DNA of 64,000 bases. It comes from Osmia lignaria lignaria (taxonomy: Eukaryota; Arthropoda; Insecta; Hymenoptera; Megachilidae). Below the pieces are notes generated by a model. It was not told where the DNA came from, did no database searches, and was given only the letters and a program-made list of their open reading frames with translations. Location of the stretch: assembly GCF_051020975.1 (NCBI RefSeq), contig NC_135039.1:11816692-11880691 (forward strand), in the 5' to 3' direction. Each line of letters starts with the position of its first letter. The first letter of the stretch is position 1. Of this stretch, positions 1 to 11,238 are shown piece after piece. The position numbers and the translations under genes are program-made.

Positions 1-80
1 ATTTACCGAGAAAAAAAATCCTAAAGATCGTCTACATTTTCAGTAGTATAAGCACGAATAAGTCAGACAAGTAATGGGAG

Positions 81-345
81 CATAGTACAGTACCGAACAT
101 GGTAGACTTCCCTGGGGAAAATGGCGATGTAGGGGAAGCAGAAGCCTAATCACCTCGATTAGGTTCTACAGGACAACTAGAAGTTACTTTAAAGCAAGCT
201 GGTGTATTTATTAATTAGTTACTTTAAAGCAAGCTGGTGTATTTATTAATTAGTAAAATTAGTGAGGTTAGGACAAGCGATGGAACCTTCTTCCCTAGGG
301 AATTTTTCCCTTGGGCAGTTCACCATGCTCGGTACTGTACTTCAC
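81..345. repeat. Dispersed copies of the 51.4-kb minisatellite motif
   Basis: Positions about 81-135, read on the minus strand, and about 285-340, read on the plus strand, carry the blocks that build the minisatellite at 51433-51885: TTCCCTAGGGAA-like, CACCATGCTCGGTACTGTAC-like and, in the first copy, CGCCATTTTCCC. The two copies are in opposite orientation, as if marking the ends of an interspersed element of about 270 bp. Assignment to a transposon class is not possible. Confidence 0.55.
182..253. repeat. Two-copy 35-bp tandem duplication
   Basis: A 35-bp unit beginning AGTTACTTTAAAGCAAGC occurs twice head to tail without change (182-216 and 217-251). The perfect match suggests a recent duplication. 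No coding context is visible. Confidence 0.9.
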
Positions 346-359
346 CATCTGAGAAGTCC

Positions 360-1687
360 CTTTTGCACGCAGGTGTAAGCATGTAAAATGATGTAAAACT
401 TACAATAAATTAATGGAAGAAATTTTTACAAAATTCATATTAATTAAACTTACAAAATGGAGTATAATAGATATGAATTACTATTTTTAATTACAGAAAA
501 TTAATTATATTTGAACATTATTGTTAATCAATGAAATTAAAATTGTTCTATAAACAAATAAATGAAATGGACACTACAGTATCGTAATTTGAATATAGAA
601 ACATAAACGATGTTATTAATAACAACGTAATTAATCATGATTATAGGTTAAAAAGAAAATGAAAACAATGGAAAATAAAATTGTATTACACATTTTTAAT
701 ATAAAATAATACACAATGTACAATATTATTTGTTACTGTTTTACGTTTATCTAAAATAATGATAACAGTAGAATCAACAGTGGCGCCATCAACAACATTA
801 ATGCCAATGAAAATATCAACAAAAATAGTAACCAATAATAATTATTACGTCGTGGTACAATAACAATAATAATTTACCAATTCCATTAAATAATGAAATT
901 CAAATACGTTTCCAATTCTATAGAAGCATTTCAATAAATTATACCATGAATACTAATCACACCATAAACGTTAAACGATCATTAATTACGTTTCTGACGA
1001 AACCTTTACCTTCTTCTCATATGTTCACACGTAAACGGTACAGCGACTCGGACAAAATTCATCTGTTCCAAAAAAAACACACCCCATATTTCGTTCTTTT
1101 TTCATGTTCATCCTGTTGTTTTTATTACAGCATTCAGCTAATCACCGAACGAAAACCAACAACATAGAAACAACATAAACGTTAAACAACGAATAGGATG
1201 TTGAGGGTAGAATTTGAATGGAGAACTGTTAGGCGTGGTAGGAACCCAATAATAGGAGTTGATGGACCAAAAAAAAAAGAAAACACACAAAAAAGAAGAA
1301 AAACTAACCTAAATATTTCTGAACACCAACAAAAGAGGATGAAGAAATTTTTATATGGTTTTGAAAAAATGAAGACTCAAAAGGAAGGATGAAACAGAAA
1401 CAAACCTAATATATATCAATCAATAAGGAGGTAAAAAAGATTGTTTATCACTTCACTGACACGAGAAATCGTCGATAAATAAAGTGAAAATTTCAACTGA
1501 AATGAATACACGCACCGATGATGCATATTCGTATATTACTCTTTCCTTCACGTGTAATTTAAATCACTGGTATCCAGCATTGGTGTGTCAAGTAACTCTA
1601 CGGTCTTGATGAAATATTTCCCGTGCATTGATACACAAATTATGAACGTAGCACCAGACGAACCGATTAGGACCACCCTTCGCTCTT

Positions 1688-1690
<3 letters not shown>
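360..1690. other. AT-rich intergenic DNA, no gene seen
   Basis: This stretch is strongly AT-rich. Its few open frames, such as 946-1167 and 1198-1392, are low-complexity and show no domain, no splice-consistent partners and no recognisable protein. No RNA gene was recognised. Confidence 0.6.
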
Positions 1691-1720
<30 letters not shown>

Positions 1721-2070
1721 TCTTTTATATCATCAACAACATATTTTTGATTCACTGGAACCGAGACCTAAACCCGACGGAGATAGACAACAAAACAAGC
1801 AGGCACACAGATTAAGGGAGGACAGACCGCGTGTATGTTATATAATGTACCCGCGTACGTGTGGATGCGTGAGAAAGAGTAAGTGAACGAATAAGTGAGG
1901 AACAGAGAAAGAGAGAGATAGAGAGAGATAGATAGAAAGCGTGTGCGAGAGAAAGAGAGTGAGAGAGACTGACAGAGAAGTAAGAGAGAGAGAGAGAGAG
2001 AGAGAGAAAGCAGAGAGAGAAAGAGAGAGAGAGGAGCAAAAGTGAGGGAGAGAGAGGAGGACGCAAAGAC
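1691..2070. repeat. Microsatellites: (TA)n then (GA)n purine tract
   Basis: About 1691-1720 is a CATA/TA run. About 1875-2060 is a degenerate GAGA-rich purine tract with uninterrupted GA runs near 1985-2006. Open frames on the minus strand across this tract encode only Ser/Leu low complexity and are not genes. In insects GA tracts can bind GAGA-type factors, but nothing here proves a promoter. Confidence 0.85.
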
Positions 2071-4300
2071 GACGATGATTGCACGAGGGATGCGTTCGCG
2101 ACGGAAGTACGAGGCACACTAAGGGCGTGGGCAATCGGAGCAAGGCCTGTGTAGAGTTTTGAGGGGAGGACCACATTGATTTTGATTTTCGAAGCGCGCG
2201 CATGAGTGTCCGTGTTCAGCTCTGCCCATTCATACGTATGGGACGTTGGTCCTTAGATTGGTACATACTACTCCCTCGATCGTTCCACGTTGGAACGTCA
2301 AATTATTTTCTTTTTTTTTTTTTTCTCACTTTGTTCGATCGACTTTACTGATATGGGGTCATCGGTAACCGGTACCCTCGATGAAATATCATGAAAAAGG
2401 GAAACATTGGTCTTTTATTCGGGGAAGTGAATTGTGTTGTATCGGGGGGCTTCTCGAGATATATTATGCGGGGGCGGTAGCCCGATTTCGTAATTGCGTT
2501 CGAGCGAAGTTCTGTTGCCAGGGTCGGAATAAGACCCTTAGATGCCCTAAGCATTAACTAATTCTGGTGCCCCCTTACGCTTGTAATTTGAAATATTAAA
2601 ACAATAATAAACCATAAAATAAAATGTTATTTAGCGAAAATTCGAAATGGCTGTAAATTTAATTAATTTAATAATTTCAATGATAAATTTGCTTATGAAA
2701 AATGTTTCTATGATCCCCCCCCCCCAATGCTCTAAGCACGTGCTCACTTTACTTATGGGGTTAATCCAGCACTGCCTGTTGCAAGGGGGAGATTCCCCGA
2801 TTCTATAATAGAATCGTGTTTCCCCCATTTTAGAACCCCCTTATAGGGGGCCCCCCAATTCTATAATTTTATTATAAAACGACTCCCCAATTCTGAACCT
2901 GTTATTTAGGGTGTTCCAAGTTCTAAAATCGTGTTACAAAAAGGATTTCCCAAAACTTCTTATTTCAAGTGTTACCTAGTAGTTCAAGTGTTACATGTCT
3001 GACTATGCGCGTCCTCTATCACTACGGCGTAGTGAATACAGTACGCGTATAGTCAGACACATTATCATACTTATATACGATTATTTCAATTTTTAACCCA
3101 TTGAGCCCGGGACGATTTTTCAGTATTTATTGTGGAGTCCTGGAGACTATAAAATCTGGGGGTAGATCTACATAATTTGTTAATTTAATTTTTCTATTTT
3201 ATTTTCTTATTACTGGTACAATTAAAATTATTAAAATTAATAATAATTAATAACATTATTTAAAATTATTAAAATTACAAATATTAAACATAGGGGGTGG
3301 TTGTTGGTGACTAACTTGGTATGAATTAAAAATACCTACACATTTTTTCTTTTGCTACTAATAATCGTTTAACATTTAATGTTGTATGGAAGAAAAATGT
3401 TAAAAAAATATTTCTATAAAAGTTACTGAAGAGTGAGCTCTTATAGTTTATTATTATTCTAACGCAAAAATGTCCAATACGTTTTAATTATAGCTCAAAG
3501 ATTGATTTTTTTTATCTATGCTTCTAAACTCTTTTTTTTTTAACGAACTCTTTCTCTTTGGTACGATAATAATGTAACACGCTTGTATTATTAAATATGA
3601 CAAGATAGTCTAAATTTATCAGAAGAAAAATATTTTTGAAGAGAAAATTATAAATGGTGTTTCTTATTACCTTTATTATTATTTGTTCTTTTCTTGGTAA
3701 TACGTTGTTTACCTGATGCAATCTAATTATACTACGCTGCTGGAAAGCCGCTTTTCCAATGTATTTAACATTTCCATCTTCAGCTCTGAGATAGAATCTT
3801 GTTTCGTTGGTTAATTAATTAGTATCGAAGTGGATGCGGTGCTTCGTTACCAAAAAACGACCTCAAGGGTATACATTTCTTCCCTGAAAATTCCATTCAA
3901 AATTTAGTGACAAGTTTGCGCAAGGGTAATTGTTTATGAAAGTAAGGTACAAAATAGTATATGCAATATGTGTACATACGAGTTTATAGCGCATGAAAAC
4001 CGCATAAACTTTCTGAAGCATCTAATAACTTTACCACCTCGTTTGTGCGAGGTACAAATACTGAAATAATTCAGGATATTAGCTATTTATTTATCTACTT
4101 CATAAAATAATTTTAATATTTAACAAGTAAAAAATTATAGAGAATTAAGTAAATCCGGATGAGACAGGGATATTATACATTGTCAATATGTTACATGTTT
4201 ATTTAGATTGTATATAAATATATAAAATAGCACTCAATTCTGAATCAAAATTATATGTATAATAAACAACTCTTCATTACTTCCGTATTTCCGTACTTAT
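2071..4300. other. Intergenic DNA, no gene seen
   Basis: Mixed-composition DNA with short poly-C/poly-T runs (for example 2716-2726) and mostly AT-rich sequence after 3100. No exon with good splice signals or recognisable peptide was found. The only discrete structure is the hairpin at 2996-3059, listed separately. Confidence 0.55.
2996..3059. repeat. Compact hairpin with an inner palindrome
   Basis: The left arm TGTCTGACTATGCGCGT (2996-3012) pairs with ACGCGTATAGTCAGACA (3043-3059) with about one mismatch. A second palindrome, TCACTA...TAGTGA, sits in the loop at about 3019-3035. The layout suggests a very short foldback transposon relic or an extruding cruciform. Confidence 0.8.
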
Positions 4301-4305
4301 ACAAA

Positions 4306-4864
4306 TTGTCTCATAACTCCTGTAACACCAGAAATGGGGGGTTGCTGGGGTGATTCTGAACAACTTTTCCCTTTACCAAAATGTTTGCTGAAGTTTCGTT
4401 TTTGAGTTATTACTGAAAAACACCGGCCAGTGAGAGCGATGGCTCTGAACCGCGCTCGGTCGTGAACAAACGCATTGGCATAGCGTGGGTATCAAGGGAA
4501 AGCCCTTCTTAATTTAAGACGATGTAATATTTATCACACGCTTCCTTCGATACCCACACTGTGCCAATTATTCAAATACTGTAACATTTTTTTCATGATC
4601 TATATAAAATTAATTTCTCCCAAGAATTTGATTTTTGGAAGTTTTATTAAAAAATTAATTGATTTTAAAATGTAAATAAATTATTTATTTAATATTTGTT
4701 CACAACCACCGAGCGCGGTTGAAAGCCAACGCCCTCGCGATTGAGCGCGCGCTCTCATTGGCCAGTGTTTTTCGTTAATAATTCAAAAACGAAGCTTCAA
4801 CCAATATTTTGGTAAAGGAAAAGGTTGTTCCAAATCACCCCCCATTTCCGGAGTTATGAGATAT
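4306..4864. mobile_element. Non-autonomous inverted-repeat element
   Basis: The segment starting GTCTCATAACTCC at about 4308 is repeated in inverted orientation, ending GGAGTTATGAGA at about 4862. The arms are roughly 150 bp and share blocks such as GAAATGGGGGGT, GTAAAGG/CCTTTAC, AAAACGAA and GAGCGCGGTT with scattered mismatches. The centre of about 230 bp is AT-rich and non-coding. It looks like a MITE-type DNA transposon without its own transposase. Target duplication was not resolved. Confidence 0.8.
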
Positions 4865-4936
4865 CCTATCTAATACATTTTAGTCGCTCTTACAATTAAT
4901 TAATTAATTTAGTATATTGTCGCTCTTATAATTAAT

Positions 4937-6575
4937 CTATATTAAACTTTTTTGTTTTGGATCTAGTTTAATTTTTTTTTTTATACTAGGAAATCGTTCA
5001 TGCTTTGAATGGCCTCCAAAACCATCATACGTAATGGCATTAGCTCTTACTTGCTCCTAAAAAAAATGCTTTCTATAAATATATAATACATAAATTATCA
5101 CGTATCAGCTTGTTATGTACATTCTTACACTTGTAGGTTCAATTCTCGCTTTCTTTGTAAGAATCGATGGATGTAAACTAGTTGTGCTACGTTTTTGAAC
5201 CGAATGTTTTAAAACAAATACCCCTCCTGATTTGAGCGGAAGATACGGCGAATTTGTCTCATTTTTCTGAAAACAAAGTATTCAACTTTTAGAAGCGACA
5301 CAGGAAATAAAGCAAATCAATGATATATTAATTATCGTCACTACTGTAACAGTATGTTGGTGTCTATCTTTTGTATCAGTGTCCTCTGCTCTTTCATTCG
5401 CTGCATTCTTTATCACAGTTTTAATTTTATTCTGTTCACAACCATCAGATGACTTTAAATTGCTACTTAATGCATCTTCATCAGAATCAAACTTATTTGC
5501 CCGTTTTCTTTCCAGCTGTTTCACTTTATTTTGTAAACACATTTTTTCGTTTTCACAAAGCATTAAATCCTCTTCTAATTTTCTGTAAACAATGTAATAA
5601 TAATGATGTTCCATTAGCCGGTCGGAGCTCTTTTATTTTATCTCATAACGCACATACTTTCTTTTAACGCGTTCTTCAGATAACAAATTCCGTTCGGTTA
5701 TTACTCTAGCAAGTTCTTGTTGAAGGCTTCTTAATTTATTTCTTAACTCCTTTCGTTTGTTTAAACTCACTGTCATTTCTCTAAAATTAATGTAAGACTT
5801 AATAAACTATACACAGTATGAGCAACAGTGTTTAATTACCTTTTCATGACACAAATATATGTAATAAGAGCAGCGGGCTCACATGTTTTTGAGATTACCT
5901 CATCTACATGTTCAGTGGAGGCTTCCATTAAGATTTGTATGCTTAAAAAAAGAAATATACATATGAACTAATTAAATATAGAATTTCTATGTTTAACGCA
6001 TTATATATATTTTTACATACTTTTTGTAAGTTTCAATTTCTTTTCGTAGCTGTTCAATTTCCTGCCTTTTGCTTTCCATTTCTGAATTTTGTTGTTTGAA
6101 ATATTTTATCTGATCTTTCAAAGCATCAATTACACTTTTTATTGTTTTTAATTCAGCCTCCAATTTGTGTACTTCTTTTTTCAACTCTACATTTTGTTTC
6201 CCTAATTTCTCACTTTTCTCTGTATAATGTTTAACATCCTGCTCTTTCAATAGAAGCTGGAAATTTAATTTGTCAGTTTTATCCTGTAAAGTGCCTATAT
6301 TTTCACTGGTCGTATCAATATTAGAAAAATTGAAATATAGCCTGTGAATCGTATGCGATGTTGTCTTTTCTCTACATTGTGGACAGGATCTGGATCTGTG
6401 TGAGAAAGAAGAACATTAGTAAATTAAGCATATTCAATTTCTTGCATGTTTACAAATATTACCTTTCTAACCACTGAGTTAAACAAACAAAATGAAAAAT
6501 ATGTCTACAAGGTGTATGGAACACATCATCAGAAGGCATTAATGATTCACTACATATAGCGCAAATGATATTCAT
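4937..6575 (-). CDS. TRAIP: TRAIP / no poles RING-H2 E3 ubiquitin ligase
   Basis: Seven exons in transcript order: 6575-6463, 6395-6021, 5941-5840, 5780-5658, 5582-5351 (or 5345), 5266-5129, 5056-4937. All phases agree, giving about 400 aa; human TRAIP is 469 and fly Nopo is of similar size. The N-terminus is a RING-H2 finger at residues 5-46: C-x2-C-x14-C-x-H-x2-H-x2-C-x10-C-x2-C. A long coiled coil follows (about 65-240, for example KSEKLGKQNVELKKEVHKLE). The tail holds SPYLPLKSGGVF and YDGFGGHSKHERFPS, blocks I recall as characteristic of TRAIP C-termini. TRAIP is a nuclear E3 ligase that ubiquitinates the replicative helicase at stalled or crosslinked forks; fly Nopo acts in early embryonic genome surveillance. 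The donor of exon 5 is ambiguous by 6 bp. The gene is divergent from AHSA1. Confidence 0.85.
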
Positions 6576-6831
6576 ATTGTATTTACAAAAAGGCAATAAT
6601 CTAAAATGAAATTATAACAAAGTTTTTATTAACATTCAACTGCATATGTGATTTCAAATTAATCAGGTAACATGTACATATATAGAACAGTAACTATATA
6701 TCAAGTAAGACTGGACATGTCCTTTGTTACGCAGAGGTGATGGTTGAAAGGGTCCCGGAGACCCCAATATAAGGTTTGTGTTACCAACGAGAGACTTCTA
6801 CTAATACCGACGGCGCTACTGCTTATGTACT

Positions 6832-6893
6832 TACTCGATAACTTACCGACACTTATCTACCAATCCTCCGACAGTCGGTAAGTTATTGAGTAG
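6832..6893. repeat. Hairpin in the TRAIP-AHSA1 intergenic region
   Basis: TACTCGATAACTTACCGAC at 6832-6850 is answered by GTCGGTAAGTTATTGAGTA at 6874-6892, with one mismatch and a loop of 23 bases. It lies 257 bp upstream of the TRAIP start. It is probably a MITE relic; a regulatory role is only a possibility. Confidence 0.75.
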
Positions 6894-7072
6894 TTTCCAC
6901 CAGTTTTGGATAGATGGCAATAGGATCGAATTTTAAAAATATTTAATTTATGGCGGCTTTTTTAAATTACAAGTATGCCAAACAATTATTCTCAGTTATC
7001 TGTTAAATGGAAGTGTGAGGTGTGATCAAAGAGGGACTGGTATAATAGACACGACTGTCATATTAACTGTAC

Positions 7073-7284
7073 TCTGTATGTATATATACTTGATGTCACG
7101 AGAGTCCATAACTGCGAAAAGACCAATTTTCGTTCTTTTCTGCGCATTGTCGCTCTGATTGGCGATACTTCCAGCGGAAGTGGAAAGCGATTGGCGGATC
7201 GCTTTCCCCCACCATTGCTGCGTTCCCCTACCATCTTTCAACCTGCGCGTTATGGACTCTCGTGACATCAAGTATACATACAGA
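7073..7284. mobile_element. MITE with about 40-bp terminal inverted repeats
   Basis: The left end, TCTGTATGTATATATACTTG and onward to 7113, is repeated inverted at 7248-7284 and includes the shared core GATGTCACGAGAGTCCATAA. The whole is about 210 bp with a non-coding centre, which is typical of a MITE. The arms are near-identical apart from a 4-base TA indel, which suggests a fairly recent insertion. It sits between the divergent TRAIP and AHSA1 genes. An open frame through it (7026-7373, minus) has no protein character. Confidence 0.85.
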
Positions 7285-7639
7285 CTTAATTTTATCTTGG
7301 GGTCCCTGGTACCCTTCAAATCATGATCCTTGGCTAACAAAGATATGTCCAATCTTCTTTTATCTGTAGTCACTGCCGCAAGTTCCTGAAATTTCTAGAA
7401 GAATTTTACATCCCCTCCACGTTCAATTTGTTTCCTTAGTAATTTCGAGTTTAGTAAGGAAGGTTACGACTTCACGTTATTTATTTAGTCGTAAGAATTT
7501 TGACGTTCAACGTGTTTGCAATTTTCTAAAAATAGTTATTTTTCTTTTTTTTTTTATTGTAAAAAAGATATGTTGAGCGTTTGAATAGGTTTTGTATTAA
7601 TAATCGAATTGAATTGTATATAATTGAATAGAAGGTGAC

Positions 7640-8300
7640 TGGTATACTTGTCTATCTAGTCGAGGAAATTTTTGAAAATCTCGGTGAGTAAAATATAAGT
7701 AACATTACGTAAAAAGAAGTGTTACATAAAACATTTTTTACGTATCGAAGCCGCTTATTTTGTGTACATGGTTTACAGGTTATGGTTCGTACACATTTTT
7801 CCTTTGATTCAAAGTGATTTTCATAAAGTTGAACATCAGTTGCTTTTTTAAATTCATTGTTCCTCGATTAATTGCAATTTTTCATTCATTCGTGCTATAT
7901 AATATTATCTATTTTTGCTGTTTCATAGTTTCGTGACAACGCAGAAACCGAATCGTGTTCCATTTATAAAATTTGAAATCGATTAACTACGTTTGTTCAT
8001 TTCGAATTTATTTCTTTCAATTTTACACTAAACGTATTAATTTTTATTTGTATTCGTAAAATCATTGTATTTAAATAGGGAATTAAGTCACGTTTTTGTT
8101 ATTATTAAATTTTAAATTACTTGTATCAATGTTCCTATCTTCTGTTCCCTTAGTAATAAATGGAAGCTCTATTAAAATTGTTTTAATCCTGCAATTAACC
8201 ATATTAATTTTTCATATTTTGTTATAATTATTCTGCTATGAGTAACTGAATTTGATATTGTATGTTTTAGGAATAATTATTTATTTTAGTTGACTTATTT
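7640..8300 (+). promoter_or_regulatory. Probable 5' leader of AHSA1 with a leader intron
   Basis: At 7683 the sequence CTCG|GTGAGTAAA is a strong splice donor. Good acceptors (TATGTTTTAG at about 8271, TTATTTTAG at about 8289) lie just before the AHSA1 ATG. This fits a non-coding first exon near 7640-7682 and a leader intron of about 600 bp. The promoter itself is not recognisable; this is an inference from splice signals only. Confidence 0.3.
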
Positions 8301-8337
8301 GGACAGTATTATACTGTGAGATCTTAATTTTTGGACC

Positions 8338-10680
8338 ATGGCTAAGTGGGGTGAAGGAGATCCTCGCTGGATCGTTGAAGAAAGACCTGATGCTACTAAT
8401 GTTAATAACTGGCACTGGTATGATATAATGTGCATGTAATAATTTTAGTTTATTTAGTTTTAACTTAGCAGTGCTGAATAAGTTTTCTAGTTAAATAAGT
8501 TAGATTATTAATAAAATAATGTATTAAATGATAGGTCTGATTTAATACACAAATCAATTTTAAGTAATATTATTATATTATATCTGTCTTTCATTGCATT
8601 ATATGTAATTCTTTTGTTATTTTCATTTATAATATTGATGAAGTTATAATGATTAATAGTTTTTCATTCATGTAAATAAATAAATGAACAATAAAACCGT
8701 ATTAAGGATTATATTATTAGTGTTGTATATCATTTTATATAAAGCACATCTCTTGAAATTTATGTACTTTTAAGAGAATGTAATATCTGTAATGTACTGA
8801 AATCGGTTCAAAATATTTTTGTTGAAGTTATTAAAAGGACACTAAATACGGATAAAACTGTGTATTTATTTCTAATTGATTTAGTATCCATTCACAATAA
8901 TTAATAGAAAACTAGAGATTTGATTATAATTATTTTCTCAGATTGAACACCTATTTTTAAACTCTTTAAAAAGTGTGGATTTTTGTAAATGAGCTTAAAG
9001 TATCTTTATTAATTAAAAAAGAAGGAATTTTATTCATGAAACAGAATTTTAGAAAGGATTATGTTTTAAAGAATAATGCTAATTTTTAGGAGACAAGGAA
9101 TGAAACATTAGAAATTTTCAATTCATGATTTTAATTTATAATTTATGAAATTAAGTATTTTAGTTATTGAACTAAATAATGTTGTACCCTTCAAGTACTT
9201 AAATTAATTTTTCTTCTTTTCAGGACGGAAAAAAATGCCTGTGCTTGGTCCCAGGAAAAGCTGAAGGAACTATTTACCAATATGAAAATCGAAGGAGATG
9301 GAGGTCGATACTTTTAACTTATTTGCAATAATAGCTTAACAAGTACAATTTTCACGTGTACTTAATAATATAATTAAAATGTTTCAATATAATTATAAGC
9401 GTACAAAATTATCTTTTTCAGTCTCCTGTACAGTAACGGAAACAGAAAAATGCGAAGGTGAGGCGACGGCAAATAATCGTAAGGGTAAATTAATTTTCTT
9501 CTATGAATGGAATATCGTTTTGAAATGGGTATCCGAAGGAAAATCTAATAAGATGATCGAGGGTAAAATAAACATTCCAAATTTATCAGAGGAAAATGAC
9601 ATTTCTGAAGTAGATGTAAGTAATAAATACTTCCTTCTTGTATAATATTCTATTTCAGATTTATCAGTATTTAGTAGCATTATTCAGTAACTATATTTCT
9701 AATTGTTTGCAGATTGAAGTTACTCTAAAAGATAGTACAGATGAAGGGGAGGCGGTAAAACATTTTTTACATACGAAAGGTAAAGAAGCAATTAGAGAAA
9801 AATTGAAACAATATGTTTCTTCTTTGAAAGAAGGTAAGTTTTTCTTAAGTTTAAATGTATAATACTATTTGATGTATTTCATTCATCTTTGTAGTACTTT
9901 TATTTATATTAATTTAATTTTTATTGCATTAGAATTCACTGTGGGGATGATCTTGCCTAAAAAAGACAATGTGAAAGAAAATATCTCTTCTATTACTTCA
10001 GGATTCAATGCAAAGGTAAGTATACATTCAGTTTGGTAAAATTAGATAAATTGTTGTAAGTTAATCTGCTAATTTATAATTAATTATTGCAGATGCAAAT
10101 GAATTCTACCGCGGTATCAACAAATAAAAAGGAAGTAGGATGTAAAATCTCAACAACAACAATTAAACAACAGCAAAAGTTTCAGTGTAGAGCTGAAGAA
10201 TTTTACAACGTTTTTACAACAACTGAGGTAAGAGTTCTAAGAATATCGGAATTGGAACATTTATTTAACTGTTTCTAACCTAACAATATTATTCTTACAG
10301 ATGGTTCAAGCATTTACTAAAGGACCTGTAAAACTAGATTTGAAAAAGGCCGGGAAATTTGAATTGTTCGGCGGTAATATACACGGTGACTTTGTAGAAA
10401 TCACGCCTACGAAAATTGTACAAAAATGGCGTTGCAAACAATGGCCTGACGGCCATTTTAGCGATGTAACTATTGATATTTCTGAGAAGAACGATCATAC
10501 GGAAGTTAATTTAACGCAAATAGGTGTACCAGTTAGGTAAGTTATGCTAAACACAATTGCATACAATATAATACATATGTATGTTTATTTTACAGCGAGG
10601 AAGAATCGACGAAAGAGAACTGGGAGAGGTATTACTGGGATGCCATAAAACGTACATTTGGGTTCGGTTACTTCATGTGA
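8338..10680 (+). CDS. AHSA1: AHSA1/Aha1, activator of Hsp90 ATPase
   Basis: Eight exons: 8338-8417, 9224-9303, 9422-9615, 9713-9833, 9933-10015, 10093-10227, 10301-10536, 10596-10680. Total 1,014 nt, 337 aa, with every phase consistent; human AHSA1 is 338 aa. The start MAKWGEGDPRWIVEERPDAT and the NNWHWTEKNA block (from about residue 23) are hallmarks of the Aha1 N-terminal domain, which binds the Hsp90 middle domain. The C-terminal half is the START-like AHSA1 domain, about residues 205-330 (EEFYNVFTTTEMVQAFTKGP ... GGNIHGDFVEITPTKIVQKWR), ending in WERYYWDAIKRTFGFGYFM. The protein is a cytosolic co-chaperone that stimulates Hsp90 ATP hydrolysis. Between the domains lies a Ser/Thr/Asn/Gln-rich linker (exon 6). 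The 806-bp first intron is the largest. It is divergent from TRAIP and lies 558 bp upstream of the next gene on the same strand. Confidence 0.97.
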
Positions 10681-10727
10681 TCTACGTATGCTTTAAAATT
10701 TGCACGATTATTGATAAGTAGAAAAAT

Positions 10728-10733
10728 AATAAA
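10728..10733 (+). terminator. Polyadenylation signal for AHSA1
   Basis: An AATAAA hexamer lies 47 bases after the AHSA1 stop codon. A second AATAAA at 10955-10960 could serve a longer transcript. Both lie before the next gene starts. Confidence 0.6.
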
Positions 10734-11238
10734 AATGTGTATTGTCGTAAGTTGCCTCGCATACATTCAACATACTAGCCGCAATTATAATCAGCCACGG
10801 ACGAACTCTTTTCTCATTCGACGGTGTTCATTATAATTTTTCTTATTTTTCTCCCCCTCTGCCTTTTCTATTTAATACATTGCATCGTGTAAGCGGGATA
10901 TTATGTCCAAGTATCATCAACATGACACATCTGTATTAATAGTTGTATATGTCAAATAAATCAGGTCAGATACATACTGTCTTAATTAATTACCTATCAA
11001 TGAATAGTAGTATAAGTAAACATGAAACACGTCCAGAATGAAATTAGGCATTTCTGAATAAACAAAAGTATGAGAATGTTGATAGTAACGTTATTTAATT
11101 AAAAGAACATTTTGTATATTTTATTTTTGTGGATAATGGAGAACTTCAGAAATTCTTGACCATATCAAAGAGGACAATAAAAACATTGAAATATAGAATT
11201 GTGTTCCGTGTTTGATTAATTATTTATCAATTATAAAA

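Noticed and set aside
1812..2203. Two overlapping minus-strand open frames of about 120 aa rich in Ser/Leu
   Set aside because: They are translations of the GA/CT purine tract, with no complexity, domain or splice support.
5140..5160. GGTTCAATTC, resembling a tRNA T-loop
   Set aside because: It lies within TRAIP exon 6, and no acceptor stem, anticodon arm or D-arm can be built around it.
7026..7373. 115-aa open frame on the minus strand between TRAIP and AHSA1
   Set aside because: It crosses the MITE and both its inverted repeats, and shows no protein character.
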